Position numbers and translations under genes: made by a program. A stretch of 64,000 nt of DNA from Halobacteriales archaeon QH_7_65_31 (GTDB lineage Archaea > Halobacteriota > Halobacteria > Halobacteriales > Haloarculaceae). Where the stretch lies: contig PXQU01000001.1 of the NCBI GenBank assembly GCA_003021785.1, positions 62,001 to 126,000 of the forward strand, read 5' to 3'. Position 1 is the first letter of the stretch; each line of letters starts with the position of its first letter. Positions 42,386 to 50,474 of this stretch are shown here, piece after piece. Below the pieces are notes generated by a model. That model was not told the origin of the DNA. It saw only the letters and a list, made by a program, of their open reading frames with translations, and did not search any database.

Positions 42386-42400
42386 TATACTCGCAGTATA
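42386..42400. promoter_or_regulatory. Operator-like palindrome between the lipoprotein and repressor genes
   Basis: TATACT-CGC-AGTATA is a perfect 15-bp inverted repeat in the 112-bp AT-rich intergenic region between the divergent genes. It is a candidate binding site for the adjacent winged-helix repressor. Confidence 0.45.
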
Positions 42401-42452
42401 TTGTAATACATTATTCGGCGTAGGTAACGACTGAACGGGCCATTCCTCGGTA

Positions 42453-42719
42453 ATGCGCCTCTCTGCCGATTGGATGACTATCGCCGACGACCGGCTGTTA
42501 GAGTACATTGCCAAGCATGAAACAGCAACGCCGACAGAGATGGCAGAAAGCGACCTTGTGCGCTTCAAGCGAGTCCATTTACAACGTAGATGTCAGAAGC
42601 TTTACCAGTATGGGCTAGTCAGACAGGTCGGGAACGGTGTGTATATGCTCTCCGAGCAAGGCCAACAATATCTTGACGGCGAACTTGACGCCGCAGAACT
42701 CAAACCGGACGAGAACTGA
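42453..42719 (+). CDS. PhiH1-repressor-like winged-helix regulator
   Basis: The 88-residue protein starts MRLSADWMTIADDRLLEYIA. It shows the winged-helix pattern of haloarchaeal phage and plasmid repressors (ETATPTEMAES, RRCQKLYQYGLVRQVGNGVYMLSEQGQQYL). It likely binds the palindrome upstream and controls element genes. An alternative ATG exists at 42474. Such repressors are typical of haloarchaeal viruses and integrative elements. Confidence 0.82.
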   Translation: MRLSADWMTIADDRLLEYIAKHETATPTEMAESDLVRFKRVHLQRRCQKLYQYGLVRQVGNGVYMLSEQGQQYLDGELDAAELKPDEN

Positions 42720-42767
42720 GCCCGTTCGCTCCCTAAATCAAAAATAAAATCCTTTTACTATCTTATC

Positions 42768-42899
42768 ATGCCGTGTGATATCTGCGGGGGCGAAGTCGGG
42801 GGCGACGAGAACACCTACATTAATCTCGTCTACAACGACCGAGCCGTAGGTGAAGACGCAACGTGTATGCTCCTGTCGTGGACGATAATGAGGGTGTAG
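42768..42899 (+). CDS. Small CxxC protein (possible zinc finger, perhaps truncated)
   Basis: This gene of 43 residues is absent from the track because of its size. It starts MPCDICGGEVGGDENTYINL, with C3-x2-C6 and a further Cys near 33. The second half of a zinc knuckle is not complete, so the gene may be truncated or frameshifted. It ends 1 bp before the next ATG, and a T-rich tract (CCTTTTACTATCTTATC) precedes it. It lies in the element. Confidence 0.5.
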   Translation: MPCDICGGEVGGDENTYINLVYNDRAVGEDATCMLLSWTIMRV

Positions 42900-42900
42900 T

Positions 42901-43134
42901 ATGACTGGTTTACCATGGAAAGAACTCCTTAGTGGGATTGCTGGCGTAGCTATCACGACTGTTATGCTGGGAGCGGTTTACCGATGGGCAATCCGCTACG
43001 ACCCCGGTGGTCCCTTCTCGGGTGTTCTCCCGTCAGTGGGTGTGACTGGTGCTGTTGCACTGGCTCTTCTCGGCGGTGGTCTGCTGATCGCTATTATTTG
43101 GCTACTCAGTTGGATTTCCGACAGCGGCTTCTGA
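42901..43134 (+). CDS. Two-helix membrane protein of the element
   Basis: The 77-residue protein starts MTGLPWKELLSGIAGVAITT and has two hydrophobic helices (about 10-30 and 47-71). It sits between the small CxxC gene (1 bp) and the 215-residue gene (12 bp), so the three are probably one transcript. Small membrane proteins of this kind are common in haloarchaeal pleolipovirus-like elements. The function is unknown. Confidence 0.65.
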   Translation: MTGLPWKELLSGIAGVAITTVMLGAVYRWAIRYDPGGPFSGVLPSVGVTGAVALALLGGGLLIAIIWLLSWISDSGF

Positions 43135-43146
43135 AGAAGTTTCACC

Positions 43147-43794
43147 GTGCGCATTCGTTTTACCTATCCCGACGACCCACAGGGCAGTATGCCAGCCTCA
43201 CAGCCTGTTACATTCTACGACGGTTTGGAAGCGACACTAGAACCGATAGACGAAGACCAAGACAGCGACCTTACTCTGTTTCAGCAAGCAAGAAACGAAG
43301 TCGAACCGGGGAAGACACCGGGGGGACAACGAACCATCTATTTCACCGATGAACGGCCTCGGTTCACGGTCAGGATAACAAACAACACCGAATACGATTT
43401 TGTAGAGGGAAGCAGTATCTCGTGGTATATTGCTATTGGGGACGGTATGCCGGAACCAGTCTATCAGGACGAAATAGACATTGAAATCCCGAGTGGTGAA
43501 TCTCGGGAATACGAGTTTGGCGGTGAACTACTGGCGTTTGAGGGTCACGGTGTAATCGGTTTGAATGCTGGCGGTCACTCGGGGAAAGGCAATTCAGTGA
43601 AGCGAGAACTACACTCGGGAAGCCGTAGGAACTACTCGCCAGCATATTCGTTCTCTGTTTGGGACAGGGACCACTATCGAGTCATACACGAAGGGCCGAA
43701 AGAAATGCAGAGGACGGCTATGATGATTACATTTCTCGTCGCCATGATTGGGATGTTACAACTAATGTTCACTTTGCCGCTCTCGCCATTCTAG
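43147..43794 (+). CDS. Element protein with C-terminal membrane anchor
   Basis: The 215-residue protein (GTG start) is largely beta-rich and soluble (FTVRITNNTEYDFVEGSSIS, an Ig-like/DUF11-like pattern) and ends in one hydrophobic helix (TAMMITFLVAMIGMLQLMF). The topology would be tail-anchored. Codon use is AT-richer than in core genes. I do not recognise the family. Confidence 0.65.
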   Translation: MRIRFTYPDDPQGSMPASQPVTFYDGLEATLEPIDEDQDSDLTLFQQARNEVEPGKTPGGQRTIYFTDERPRFTVRITNNTEYDFVEGSSISWYIAIGDGMPEPVYQDEIDIEIPSGESREYEFGGELLAFEGHGVIGLNAGGHSGKGNSVKRELHSGSRRNYSPAYSFSVWDRDHYRVIHEGPKEMQRTAMMITFLVAMIGMLQLMFTLPLSPF

Positions 43795-43805
43795 ACATAC
43801 TCAAT

Positions 43806-43940
43806 CTACAGGTCGCCGATCAGTTGAGCCTGTGCAACCGCGAGATTCTTTTTCTCGTCTATTTCTGCGCCAGCCACGTGGATTACTTTTTGTTCGTCGT
43901 CTGGTAGGCGAATCTCATTCTGGTTCTGTTCGTCACTCAT
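43806..43940 (-). CDS. 44-residue element protein
   Basis: This short minus-strand ORF, absent from the track, encodes a protein beginning MSDEQNQNEIRLPDDEQKVI and ending AQLIGDL. It is hydrophilic and acidic with no motif. It lies directly downstream of the integrase pseudogene on the same strand, where small accessory genes occur in such elements. A T-rich CTTTTGATA is about 15 bp upstream, so the promoter assignment is uncertain. Confidence 0.4.
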   Translation of the reverse strand: MSDEQNQNEIRLPDDEQKVIHVAGAEIDEKKNLAVAQAQLIGDL

Positions 43941-43982
43941 ACCAGTATCAAAAGCCACAAGGGGTGAATCCATTTGGGTCGC

Positions 43983-44836
43983 TTACATCCCTTCGAGGTA
44001 GTCACGACATTGTTCGATCTTCACCTCTTCGTCCCGATGATCGTAGGGGGCTTCAATCACCTCACGAGAGATGTTCATCCTGTCGGACACCACATCTACT
44101 GGCACATTCCCTGTCAGGTGGCGGATAATCGCACCACGACGCCACGCGTGGGGACTTCGAGACGAGGGACAGACTGACGGGCTTTCTCCGGTGGATTCAG
44201 GGCTCGACAGGTGTCGGTATCCCGGCCGTGAGGACAGTGCCCACGATTGTACTGACAGGGGTGCGTCCACCGGTAGCAGTTTTCGCCGATAGTCGATTTC
44301 GAGACGCCCCCGGACTACGTGGTGAGTAGCGGCTTTTGTCCCCACTCGTCGGTCAGGTCTTCGCAGTTGTGGTCGATGTAGTCGTTCAGGACTTGGTACA
44401 CGTCCGAATTCAGAGCGATTAGCCGCTCACCCCTCTCTTTATTCTTCACGGGATTCTCAGGTCGGTGCTTCGCCCGGAGCCACTGGTTCTCTCGGTCGCC
44501 GTTGTTCAGCGAGGATGAGAGTACCTTGTCGTGAAGCTCTTGATCCACGGCGTCGATGGATTCGCACCTCTTGAGGAACGCCCGCATGGTGTCGAATTGA
44601 TTCTTAAGCAAAACGCTGTTCAGGTCTTGTGCATGGTAATAATTGAACCGGAGTAGGTCACGCCTCGAAAGTGAGTTTAGATTCTCTACGTCTTCCGCTT
44701 CGCACTACTCTACGAACTTTTCGAGTTTGTACCGGTAAGAGCCGATGGTCGCGTCGGCTAGCTCGTTCTAACGGTCACATAGATAGAAGCGCACAGCCGC
44801 ATTCGGAGTGATGGGTTCGGGCGTGGTTTCGAGCAT
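43983..44836 (-). pseudogene. Decayed SNJ2-type tyrosine integrase
   Basis: The minus strand from 44836 (MLETTPEPITPNAAVRFYL) to the stop at 43983 reads as a phage-type integrase broken by in-frame TAG codons after FYLCDR, after KLEKFVE and after PLLTT, plus a frameshift before SPHAWRRGAIIRHL. The core-binding domain is recognisable (LRFNYYHAQDL, VLSSSLNNGDREN), as is the C-terminal catalytic part (H-x-x-R in SPHAWRR, Tyr in APYDHRD). Compared with intact relatives, the segment with the first catalytic Arg appears deleted between NNGDREN and QWLRAKHRP. It cannot encode an active enzyme as read. Confidence 0.85.
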
Positions 44837-44927
44837 GGATGTGAATTCCTGAGACCTCGATAGGGGCCGTTAACGACACGATGAGCCGGTCGTAGTCGAA
44901 CCCGACCGGGACGATGTGGGTCTGCAT
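44775..44927 (-). pseudogene. Duplicated 5' fragment of the HFX_2341-type gene
   Basis: From the ATG at 44927 the frame repeats the first 16 residues of the regulator (MQTHIVPVGFDYDRLI), then diverges into element DNA and stops after 50 codons. It is the original 5' end separated from its gene by integration. It keeps the ancestral upstream DNA, including TTTTGTTCGA about 30 bp before the ATG, so a 50-residue peptide could still be expressed. Confidence 0.75.
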
Positions 44928-44930
44928 ACG
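44879..44930. repeat. 52-bp direct repeat, copy 2 (att-like)
   Basis: This copy is identical to 41192-41243 over 52 bp and defines the far boundary of the integrated element. Sequences outside diverge abruptly on both sides. Confidence 0.93.
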
Positions 44931-44962
44931 CTGAGTTGGCCGGAGTCGAACAAAAGGGTTCG

Positions 44963-46459
44963 TCAGTCGGCCTTCACACCGAACTTCGCGGGCCGTTCCG
45001 TGCTCGCCGGCGAGGTGAGGAGACTCACGCCGACCGTCACGACGAACGAGAGCAGCATACACCAGAGCGCGTACTCCCAACTGAGATACGACGCCTGTAG
45101 CAGTCCCTCGATCCCGAGAACGCTCAACGCGACGACGTGAGCGAGATAGACGAGCTGGGAGACGAGAACGCCGGCGAGCATCCCGGCGCGGGTCGTCCCG
45201 CCCCAGTAGAGCGCGAGCAGGAGCGGCAGCGTCAGCTGCGCGTAGCCGCCGAAGGCCGTATCGCCTAACGCGACGATCGCACCGAGACCACCGCCCTGCG
45301 TGAGGAGCGCGGCGACGAGCGTCGCGACGGCGAAGACGGCGACACCGACGCGGGCGACCCACCCCTCGCGTTCGTCGCTGGCGTCGGGGGCGACGAACGG
45401 CCGGTAGATATCGCGCGTGAAGTACGACGACCCGGACAGCAGCATCGAATCCGAGGAGGACATCATCGCGGCCATCGCGCCGGCGACGACGAGCGCGGCG
45501 AACCACGACGGCGTGTACTCCGTCAGGACGACGGGGATGACGTTGCTCCCCTCGGGGACGGCGACACCGAGTCCCGACGCCCACGCGCCGAGGAGAAACG
45601 CCGGCACGAACAGCAGGACGACGAGGACGGGCCACAGCGCGAACGACCGCTTGAGCGTCTCGACCCGGTTCGCCATGAAGAAGCGCTGGTTCACCTGTGG
45701 GAACGCGGCGACGCCGAACGCGATGGTGACTGCCGTCCCGAGGATATACTGGACCGAGTACGCACCGCCACCGAGCGCGCCGAACTCCGGGTTCGCCGCC
45801 ACCATCTGCTCGGTGAGTCGACCGATTCCGCCGACGTTCGTCGCGAGCCACGCGACGGCGATCCACAGCACGCCGAGCATGAACACGCCCTGAAGGGTGT
45901 CGGTCCACGCGACTCCACGTAGCCCGGCGAGCGCGACGTACAGGATCATGAACGCGGTGATGAGCGCCGCTCCGGCCCAGTAGGGGACCGCGCCGTCGGT
46001 CAACCCGACGAGCGCCTGTCCCGCCCCCCGCTGTTGGAGCATGACGTACGGGAACAGCCACAGCAGACCGACGCCGGCGACCAGTCCGCGGAGCCGCGGG
46101 GAGCCGAAGCGATCCCCGAGCATCTCGCCCATCGTCACGTAGCCGTGCGTCTTCCCGACGAGCCACTGCTTGTAGCCGATGACGTACCAGAGAACGGCAA
46201 AGAGGATGCCGTCCATCAGCCCCATGACGAGGAGCCACTCCGGCCCGAGCGCGAAGGCGACGTTCGGCCCACCGAAGAAGGTGAACGCCGACAGCAGGGT
46301 CGCGAACGTCGTGAACAGCAACACGCCCGTGCCGAGCGTCCGGCCCGCGAGATAGTAGTCCTCGGCGGCGCTGTCGGTCGCCCGATACGCTACCAGTCCG
46401 ATGAGGAGGGAGACGGTTAGATAGACGCCGAGCACGCCGAGCTGGACGGGGAGACTCAC
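44963..46459 (-). CDS. Sodium:solute symporter (SSS family)
   Basis: The 498-residue protein has about 13 hydrophobic helices and the SSS family look: LIGLVAYRATDSAAEDYYLAGRT at the start, LSAFTFFGGPNVAF in TM2, and the Na-site-like AMAAMMSSSDSMLLSGSSYFTRDIY near 330. It would import a solute with sodium; the substrate is unknown, although pantothenate or proline-like relatives share this layout. The GTG at 46459 overlaps the DUF3311 stop by 4 bp. Confidence 0.9.
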   Translation of the reverse strand: MSLPVQLGVLGVYLTVSLLIGLVAYRATDSAAEDYYLAGRTLGTGVLLFTTFATLLSAFTFFGGPNVAFALGPEWLLVMGLMDGILFAVLWYVIGYKQWLVGKTHGYVTMGEMLGDRFGSPRLRGLVAGVGLLWLFPYVMLQQRGAGQALVGLTDGAVPYWAGAALITAFMILYVALAGLRGVAWTDTLQGVFMLGVLWIAVAWLATNVGGIGRLTEQMVAANPEFGALGGGAYSVQYILGTAVTIAFGVAAFPQVNQRFFMANRVETLKRSFALWPVLVVLLFVPAFLLGAWASGLGVAVPEGSNVIPVVLTEYTPSWFAALVVAGAMAAMMSSSDSMLLSGSSYFTRDIYRPFVAPDASDEREGWVARVGVAVFAVATLVAALLTQGGGLGAIVALGDTAFGGYAQLTLPLLLALYWGGTTRAGMLAGVLVSQLVYLAHVVALSVLGIEGLLQASYLSWEYALWCMLLSFVVTVGVSLLTSPASTERPAKFGVKAD

Positions 46460-46686
46460 AGCGTCACCCCCAGCCCCCACGCGCGGCGACTGAACCCGTA
46501 GAACGTCAGCGAGGCGACGCCCATCCAGCCGATATGCCACCAGATCCACACCGGTAACCCCGCGACGACCGTCGCGTCACGCCACAGAAACCACGGCACT
46601 GCGAGCGCGACGACGAGCGCGACGGCGACGGCCCACAGGGCCGCTTCGATCAGGGAGATATCGCGACTGTGCTGTGCCGGCTCCAT
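46456..46686 (-). CDS. DUF3311 small membrane protein
   Basis: The 76-residue protein has two hydrophobic helices (about 14-34 and 43-62). It is the usual small partner encoded immediately before SSS symporters, here with a GTGA overlap. The ATG at 46686 (MEPAQHSRDISLIE) is preferred to the upstream GTG. It probably assists the transporter's assembly or activity, but the family role is not established. Confidence 0.85.
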   Translation of the reverse strand: MEPAQHSRDISLIEAALWAVAVALVVALAVPWFLWRDATVVAGLPVWIWWHIGWMGVASLTFYGFSRRAWGLGVTL

Positions 46687-46870
46687 CAGTGTCACACAGA
46701 TACCGGTACTGTGGGGTAAATGTTCTGCTTAGCGCGTTCACAGCGGCTGTTTGAAGCGGTTTTCTCTTCGGTGTGCGGGCCGGCAGCGTTTTGCCTGCGA
46801 CTCACGTATCACGTACGTTGCGAGCGTTCGCAACGGTTCACGATCACTCGCCCCATCGGGGCAGCTCACC

Positions 46871-48286
46871 ATGCAAGACACAGCTAAATATCTCATCCAC
46901 GCCGACATCACCGCGGACGGGGTCGTCGAGCGCTCCGACGTGGTCGGGGCCATCTTCGGGCAGACCGAAGGGTTACTCGGCGACGATCTCGATCTGCGCG
47001 ACCTACAGGACGCCTCGAAGGTCGGGCGTATCGACGTGGCTATCGACTCGGCACACGGACAGTCGTTCGGCGAGATCACCATCGCGACCTCACTGGATAA
47101 GGTCGAGACGTCGATCCTCGCCGCCGCGCTCGAAACGATCGATCGGGTCGGTCCCTGTCACTCGACGATCGATGTCGAGACGATCGAGGACGTGCGCGCG
47201 GCAAAGCGCCGTGAGGTGGTCGACCGCGCGAAGGCGCTCCTCCGGGGAGCGTTCGACGACTCGATCCTCTCCAGCGAGGAGCTGATCACGGAGGTTCGGC
47301 AGGCGCTACACGTCGAGGACGTGACCGAGTACGCGGGCTACCCGGCGGGACCGCGGGTGGCCGACTCCGACGCGATCATCGTCGTCGAAGGGCGATCCGA
47401 CGTGCTCCAGCTGCTCACGTACGGTATCAAGAACGCCATCGCCGTCGAGGGGACGAACGTCCCCGAGCCAGTCGCGGAGCTAACCGAAGATTGCACCGTT
47501 ACCACCTTCCTCGACGGCGACAGAGGCGGCGAGCTCATCCTGAAGGAGCTGGTACAAGTGGGGAACGTCGACTTCGTTGCCTTCGCCCCCTCGGGAGAGT
47601 CCGTCGAGGACCTCTCGCGAGACGCCGTCATGGCCGCGCTCCGGGAGAAGGCCCCCTACGAGCTGGTGGCCGAGACGGACGCCGACGGCTCGATCACCGT
47701 CGCTGACGACCCCGGCTCCGTCGCCGACGAGAGTGCCGCCACACAGAGCGAGGAGCCGACCGTCGAGCCGGCGAACGCGTTCCGGGCTGTGACCGACACC
47801 GGAGACGAGTCCCAGCGATCGGACACGGGAGGCGATCCCACGTTCGGAGGGGAGACGGGCGACGAGACGGACGGCGAGAGCGACACGCCATCTGACGAGG
47901 TGACAGACGCTGACGAACCGGAGCGCGCAGGCGGGGCGACGGAGCCAGACGCCAAACGCAGTGCGGACGACGACCGTTCACCACAGACGCTCGGCGGCCA
48001 CGTCGAGCAGGTAATCGAGGGAGAGACCGGGCGGGCGCGCCTGCTCGACGGGGAGTTCGACGTGCTCACCGAGGGGGACGCGGGCGACGCGTTCGCGCTC
48101 GTTCGCGACGCCGGGACCGTCCCGGAGACGGTCGTTCTCGACGGTGAGGCGAGCCAGCGACTGCTCGACGTGGCCGCCCAGCGCGGCGTCGCGAGCATCG
48201 TCGCGGCGACGGCCGGCGAGTTCGTCAAACGACCGGCGAACGTCCGGGTTCGAACCGCCGACGAGCTACGACAGCCGGCGGAGTAG
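46871..48286 (+). CDS. dnaG: Archaeal DnaG-type primase/exosome subunit
   Basis: The 471-residue protein begins MQDTAKYLIHADITADGVVE. It has the TOPRIM motifs VVEGRSDVLQLL (Glu near 174) and TTFLDGDRGGELIL (DxD near 215), and C-terminal conserved blocks after a long acidic disordered linker (about 285-385) typical of haloarchaea. Archaeal DnaG associates with the RNA exosome and can synthesise short primers. The ATG at 46871 gives the family N-terminus. It overlaps the convergent GNAT gene by 21 bp. Confidence 0.93.
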   Translation: MQDTAKYLIHADITADGVVERSDVVGAIFGQTEGLLGDDLDLRDLQDASKVGRIDVAIDSAHGQSFGEITIATSLDKVETSILAAALETIDRVGPCHSTIDVETIEDVRAAKRREVVDRAKALLRGAFDDSILSSEELITEVRQALHVEDVTEYAGYPAGPRVADSDAIIVVEGRSDVLQLLTYGIKNAIAVEGTNVPEPVAELTEDCTVTTFLDGDRGGELILKELVQVGNVDFVAFAPSGESVEDLSRDAVMAALREKAPYELVAETDADGSITVADDPGSVADESAATQSEEPTVEPANAFRAVTDTGDESQRSDTGGDPTFGGETGDETDGESDTPSDEVTDADEPERAGGATEPDAKRSADDDRSPQTLGGHVEQVIEGETGRARLLDGEFDVLTEGDAGDAFALVRDAGTVPETVVLDGEASQRLLDVAAQRGVASIVAATAGEFVKRPANVRVRTADELRQPAE

Positions 48287-48697
48287 GAGCACTCCGTCCT
48301 CGCCGTCGAATCTATCCTCGATGTGGTCGAGTTCCCAGAAGCCGAGCGCGGTGTAGAAGGCGCGTGCGCCGTCGTCACCAGAGGCGACCGTCACGCGGAG
48401 CTGATCGAGCGACGCCGTCGAGCCGTAGCGCTCACAGAGCCGCTCGACGAGTCGGCGACCGTACCCTTCGCGTCGCACACCACCTGCGACGACCAGCTCC
48501 GCGAGATAGGCCACGCCGTCGTCGGAGCCGGGGACGGCGAGCGCGTAGCCGACGACCGACTCCCCGTCGGTGGCGACGAGGAGATCACCCACGCCGGTGT
48601 CGAACGCGGCTTCGAGCAGGGCCGGCGCGCGGTGGTCGAGAACCGACTGGAGCGTCCGAACCGCAGACCGGTCGTCGGGACCGGCGGGGCGGATCAT
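48266..48697 (-). CDS. GNAT family N-acetyltransferase
   Basis: The 143-residue protein has the GNAT fold. AYLAELVVAGGVRREGYGRRLVERL provides the acetyl-CoA loop (R-x-x-G-x-G/A pattern RREGYGRR), and ARAFYTALGFWELD is the C-terminal motif B. It likely acetylates a small molecule or protein N-terminus; the substrate is unknown. It overlaps the DUF92 gene by 4 bp (ATGA), so the two are co-transcribed. Confidence 0.87.
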   Translation of the reverse strand: MIRPAGPDDRSAVRTLQSVLDHRAPALLEAAFDTGVGDLLVATDGESVVGYALAVPGSDDGVAYLAELVVAGGVRREGYGRRLVERLCERYGSTASLDQLRVTVASGDDGARAFYTALGFWELDHIEDRFDGEDGVLLLRRLS

Positions 48698-50052
48698 ACC
48701 AGCACGAACAAGACGCCGGCGGTGACGCCGCCGGAGAGCGTCGCGAGAAAGTTCACCGTCTGGTTACCGACGCGACCACCTTCGAGCGTCGCACCGAGCA
48801 GGCTATCCGCCGTCATCCCGACGAGCCCGCCGACCACGACGAGTCCGGTCGTCGGTGCGTCGAGTCCGAAGCCGAGCGCCGCGAGCCCGGCGATGAGTCC
48901 CGCACCGAGCAGGCCGAACAGCTCGCCCTGCCACGTGATCGCGCCGTCGGTCCCCGGCTCGACCGTCCCGAGCGTCGTGATGAGCCGCGGATTATCGAAC
49001 AGCCCGCCGAACTCCGAGGAGAAGGTGTCGGCCAGCGCGGTCGCAACGGAGCCGGCGAAGGCGAGACGGAACGCCGCCGCGAGCGTCGGCTCGGGACCGA
49101 CGGTGGCGGCGTAGCCGACGACGGCGGCGAGCGCGACGGCGGAGTTCGCGAGGACGTTCCCGCTGCCGCGGGCCCCGTCGTTCGCCTCGGCGATCCCCCG
49201 GTCGGCCTTGTCGTCGTAGCGGAACTTCGAGGCGAGCGCCCCGAGACCGAAGAAGGTGACGAGGAGCGCGAACCAGCCGTAGCCGCCGAGGACGACGGCG
49301 AACAGCGCGAGCAGCATCCCCGTCAGCATACCGGCGATGCTGGCCGTCCCGAGTCCGTAGGCGACGTAGCCGAGGAGCGTGGTCGCGATGACGCCGACGA
49401 CGAACCGGGTCAGCGGGACCGTCGGAGCGATGTTCGCGCAGAGCCAGACGACGACGGCGACGGAGACGAGGATGAGCGGAGCGTCACGGCCGCCGAACAT
49501 GTCTCGCAGGAGCGCGGCGGTGACGGCTCCGGCGGCGGTGAAGAAGCCGATCTGCGTCGGCGCGAAGCTGCCGAACGGAGTCCCGTCGGCGACGAAGCCG
49601 GCGGCGACGGTTCCGGTCGCTCCCCACGCGATCGCGGCGAGGACGAACGCGAGCATCGAGGCGAACGTCCCGCGGCCGCGAGCGATAGCGACCGCAGCAC
49701 CGACCCGCCCGCCGGTGAGTGTGAACACCGCAGTGACGGCAGCGACGACTGAGAGCGGCGTCCCGACGGCGAAGGCGACGACCGCGGCGGCGGCCAGCGC
49801 GAACGAGCCGAGCCCGGACAGCTGCCCGGACTCGAACTCCTCGGAGCGAGCGAACAGCTCGAAGAACGGCCCATCCTCGCCTAACAGGAGCGCGTCACCG
49901 GCGACGAGAAGCAGCGGCGCGGCCGCGAGCACAGCGGCCATCGCTGTCTGTCGGGGACCGACTTCGGGCGCGGCGAGCGCGAGGACACCGACGACCGCGA
50001 CGGCGGTCGCTCGCCTCAGTTCTGACACACCCGGTGTTGCCGCGAGACGCAC
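48694..50052 (-). CDS. DUF92 (TMEM19-like) membrane protein
   Basis: The 452-residue protein has about 12-13 hydrophobic helices. The C-terminal half carries the DUF92 signature: SKFRYDDKADRGIAEANDGARGSGNVLANS, AFAGSVATALADTFSSEFG and ADSLLGATLEGG. The family includes TMEM19 and phytyl-phosphate kinase-related proteins (VTE6); the N-terminal half adds further helices. The start is the ATG at 50052. Stop and start overlap the GNAT gene by 4 bp. Confidence 0.88.
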   Translation of the reverse strand: MRLAATPGVSELRRATAVAVVGVLALAAPEVGPRQTAMAAVLAAAPLLLVAGDALLLGEDGPFFELFARSEEFESGQLSGLGSFALAAAAVVAFAVGTPLSVVAAVTAVFTLTGGRVGAAVAIARGRGTFASMLAFVLAAIAWGATGTVAAGFVADGTPFGSFAPTQIGFFTAAGAVTAALLRDMFGGRDAPLILVSVAVVVWLCANIAPTVPLTRFVVGVIATTLLGYVAYGLGTASIAGMLTGMLLALFAVVLGGYGWFALLVTFFGLGALASKFRYDDKADRGIAEANDGARGSGNVLANSAVALAAVVGYAATVGPEPTLAAAFRLAFAGSVATALADTFSSEFGGLFDNPRLITTLGTVEPGTDGAITWQGELFGLLGAGLIAGLAALGFGLDAPTTGLVVVGGLVGMTADSLLGATLEGGRVGNQTVNFLATLSGGVTAGVLFVLV

Positions 50053-50069
50053 TTAACGGTCCCGAACGG

Positions 50070-50378
50070 CTATCTGGACAGCAGCCGCGAGGCCACGCCG
50101 GCTTTCGCCAGCAGGACGGCAGACAGCGTCGGCGGGTTGTCGATGCCCGCGGCGTCAAGCTCCGGCGGCGGCACGCGCAGCGTCCGAGCGGGGAGTCCGC
50201 GCTCGCCGCGGACGGCCAGATGCACCGAACCGAGCTTCAACACGAGCGGTCGCCGCTCCTCGTAGAGATCGTCGGTCACCGACTCGTAGGTCCGTTGACT
50301 GATCGTCGCGTGCGGTCCGTCACCCGGTTCCACGTAGAGCCGGCCGAGGTAGTAGCCGCTGGAGAATCGTTCGAACAT
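50070..50378 (-). CDS. DUF5802-like haloarchaeal protein
   Basis: The 102-residue protein starts MFERFSSGYYLGRLYVEPGD, matching what I recall of the small DUF5802 family, and contains PLVLKLGSVHLAV and NPPTLSAVLLAKAG. It is soluble, with no catalytic motif. It is divergent from the ArsR-type regulator with 96 bp between, and 17 bp upstream of the DUF92 gene on the same strand. The function is unknown. Confidence 0.8.
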   Translation of the reverse strand: MFERFSSGYYLGRLYVEPGDGPHATISQRTYESVTDDLYEERRPLVLKLGSVHLAVRGERGLPARTLRVPPPELDAAGIDNPPTLSAVLLAKAGVASRLLSR

Positions 50379-50474
50379 CGGTCACTGATACGTTAGACAA
50401 TACCACACATAAGCTTTCTCCGCCGAGAGGAGGTAACGACGCCCTCTTATCTTCTCGCGGCTAACGTCAGGTAA

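Larger units (their letters stand above)
41192..44930. mobile_element. Integrated mobile element of about 3.7 kb, decayed
   Basis: The region is bounded by a perfect 52-bp direct repeat. It is visibly lower in GC than the flanks and contains a tyrosine-integrase pseudogene next to one boundary, a phage-type repressor divergent from a Tat lipoprotein, and small membrane or unknown proteins. The integrase resembles those of haloarchaeal SNJ2-like proviruses and plasmids. The integration site is the 5' end of a protein-coding gene rather than a tRNA. Stop codons and a catalytic deletion in the integrase suggest that it can no longer excise by itself. Confidence 0.88.

Noticed and set aside
42738-42956. 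72-residue minus-strand ORF
   Set aside because: It is antisense to the small CxxC gene, and its frame has no features beyond the promoter-like AT tract.
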